13,197 nucleotides of DNA from Verrucomicrobia bacterium UBA6775. Lineage in GTDB: Bacteria; Verrucomicrobiota; Verrucomicrobiia; Limisphaerales; UBA1096. Both the position numbers and the translations under genes were made by a program. The first letter of the stretch is position 1. Each line of letters opens with the position of its first letter. Positions 12,212 to 13,197 of this stretch are shown here, piece by piece. Under the pieces are notes generated by a model. It was not told the origin of the DNA, did no database searches, and saw only the letters and a program-made list of their open reading frames with translations. The stretch is from NCBI GenBank assembly GCA_002453165.1, contig DKGH01000243.1, positions 1-13,197 on the forward strand, written 5' to 3'.

Positions 12212-13197
12212 ATGGCAAAAGAAGAGTTCCAACGTGAAAAGCCTCACGTAAACATTGGTACGATTGGTCACGTTGACCATGGTAAGTCCACGCTTACCGC
12301 GGCACTTGTGGATGTGCAGTCAAAGAAGGGATTGGCTGAGCCGATCTCCTACGCAGACATCACCAAGGGCGGTACGGTTCGCGATGAATCCAAGACGGTG
12401 ACCATTGCTGCGTCACACGTGGAGTATTCGAGCGAAAAGCGCCACTACGCGCACGTTGACTGCCCGGGTCACGCCGACTACGTGAAAAACATGATCACCG
12501 GTGCCGCCCAGATGGACGGAGCGATTCTGGTGGTTGATTCCTCGCAGGGCCCGATGCCGCAGACCAAGGAGCACGTCCTTCTGGCCCGTCAGGTGGGTGT
12601 GCCGGCGCTCGTTGTGGCACTGAACAAGTGCGACCTCGTGGAAGACGAGGAAATGCTCGAGTTGGTTGAGGAGGAAATCAAGGATCTCCTCACGAAGTAT
12701 GATTTCCCGGCCGACACCCCGATCGTCCGTTGCGCCTCACAGGGCGCGCTGGACGGCGAGGAAAAGTGGGTCAACGCCATCGGCGAACTGCTGGAAGCCT
12801 GCGACACCGCGATTCCGGAGCCGGAGCGCGACGTCGACAAGCCGTTCTTGATGTGCATCGAGGACGTGTTCAGCATTGAAGGCCGTGGCACCGTGGTGAC
12901 CGGCCGTGTCGAGCGCGGTATCATCAACAAGATGGACGAAGTGGAAATCGTGGGTCTGCGCGACGTGCAGAAGACCACAGCCACCGACCTTGAGATGTTC
13001 CGCAAGTTGCTGAGCGAGGCACGTGCCGGTGAGAACGTCGGCGTGTTGCTGCGCGGCATTAAGAAGGAGGAAGTCGAGCGCGGCCAGGTGCTGGCCAAGC
13101 CGGGTTCCATCCAGCCGCACACCAAGTTCAAGGGGCAGGTGTACGTGTTAACCAAGGAGGAAGGTGGCCGTCACACGCCATTCTTCACCAACTACCG
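12212..13197 (+). CDS. tuf: Elongation factor Tu, N-terminal 328 residues (runs off window)
   Basis: Starting at ATG 12212 the frame is open to the window end, giving 328 of about 395-400 residues. EF-Tu is the GTPase that carries aminoacyl-tRNA to the ribosome. Seen: P-loop GHVDHGKS (19-26, Ser where Thr is usual), DCPGH (83-87), NKCD (138-141), IEDVFSI and GRGTVVTGRVERG of domain 2, RGIKKEEVERGQVLAKPGS and GGRHTPFF of domain 3. Switch I is atypical: the usual APEEKARGITI is replaced by GGTVRDESKTVTI (53-65). The invariant Mg-binding Thr is kept (Thr64), but the Arg-Gly before it becomes Lys-Thr. The G5 region GSAL becomes CASQ (174-177), and domain 2 has NKMDEVEIVG for the usual KVGEEVEIVG. 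From memory, planctomycete EF-Tu share a GGTVRD-type switch. No Shine-Dalgarno is seen. The antisense frames here are not genes. Confidence 0.95.
   Translation, partial: MAKEEFQREKPHVNIGTIGHVDHGKSTLTAALVDVQSKKGLAEPISYADITKGGTVRDESKTVTIAASHVEYSSEKRHYAHVDCPGHADYVKNMITGAAQMDGAILVVDSSQGPMPQTKEHVLLARQVGVPALVVALNKCDLVEDEEMLELVEEEIKDLLTKYDFPADTPIVRCASQGALDGEEKWVNAIGELLEACDTAIPEPERDVDKPFLMCIEDVFSIEGRGTVVTGRVERGIINKMDEVEIVGLRDVQKTTATDLEMFRKLLSEARAGENVGVLLRGIKKEEVERGQVLAKPGSIQPHTKFKGQVYVLTKEEGGRHTPFFTNY

Noticed and set aside
12089..12280. Minus-strand frame containing RIELVTSSLP
   Set aside because: It is the complement of the tRNA-Thr gene and the start of tuf; such peptides are a known type of false annotation from tRNA genes.
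12589..13155. Minus-strand frames opposite tuf
   Set aside because: Antisense shadows of a strongly conserved gene.

Overview
The window looks like chromosomal DNA of a PVC-superphylum bacterium, most likely a verrucomicrobium, though a planctomycete cannot be excluded. Evidence: two very large secreted proteins that join a beta-propeller, HEAT repeats and a C-terminal cytochrome c (the Pirellula/Verrucomicrobium-type architecture), a DUF1501 C-terminus, a twin-arginine DUF3500 protein, an unusual EF-Tu switch I of a kind I recall from planctomycetes, and weak Shine-Dalgarno use. Most of the window is about 60-65% G+C by eye. One block, about 5340-8760, is much more AT-rich.

Layout: 1-255 (+) is the end of a DUF1501 gene. 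It converges across a repeat-rich, terminator-like spacer (256-353) on a minus-strand series: a giant propeller/HEAT/cytochrome c protein (5290-2003), a hairpin (1946-1925), a secreted SGNH hydrolase (1824-1111) and a YwaF/TIGR02206 membrane protein (1071-325). The spacer 5291-5729 holds a possible remnant of a GC-rich gene. A second minus-strand operon runs Gfo/Idh/MocA oxidoreductase (10780-9620), TIM-barrel sugar isomerase/epimerase (9601-8723) and a second propeller/HEAT/cytochrome c protein (8720-5730, AT-rich). Divergent from it is a Tat-exported DUF3500 protein (10904-11890, +). The right end is a housekeeping unit: hairpin, promoter, tRNA-Thr(GGU) (12078-12153) and the first 328 codons of tuf, which runs off the window.

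How the genes may work together: the three-gene operon couples a predicted periplasmic, cytochrome-linked dehydrogenase to two sugar-transforming enzymes. That is the gene content expected for an oxidise-then-cleave-or-reduce (keto-sugar) route, but the substrate cannot be read from sequence.

The most striking non-gene signal is a short palindrome with consensus CGCTTGGCCAAGCG. Its 10-base core occurs ten times in 13.2 kb, inside genes and between them, and is absent from the AT-rich block. This looks like a highly iterated palindrome, similar in principle to cyanobacterial HIP1 but with a different sequence. I know of no description of it. Other points worth a look are the divergent EF-Tu GTPase motifs and the apparently foreign cytochrome gene joined to a native operon by a 2-base gap.
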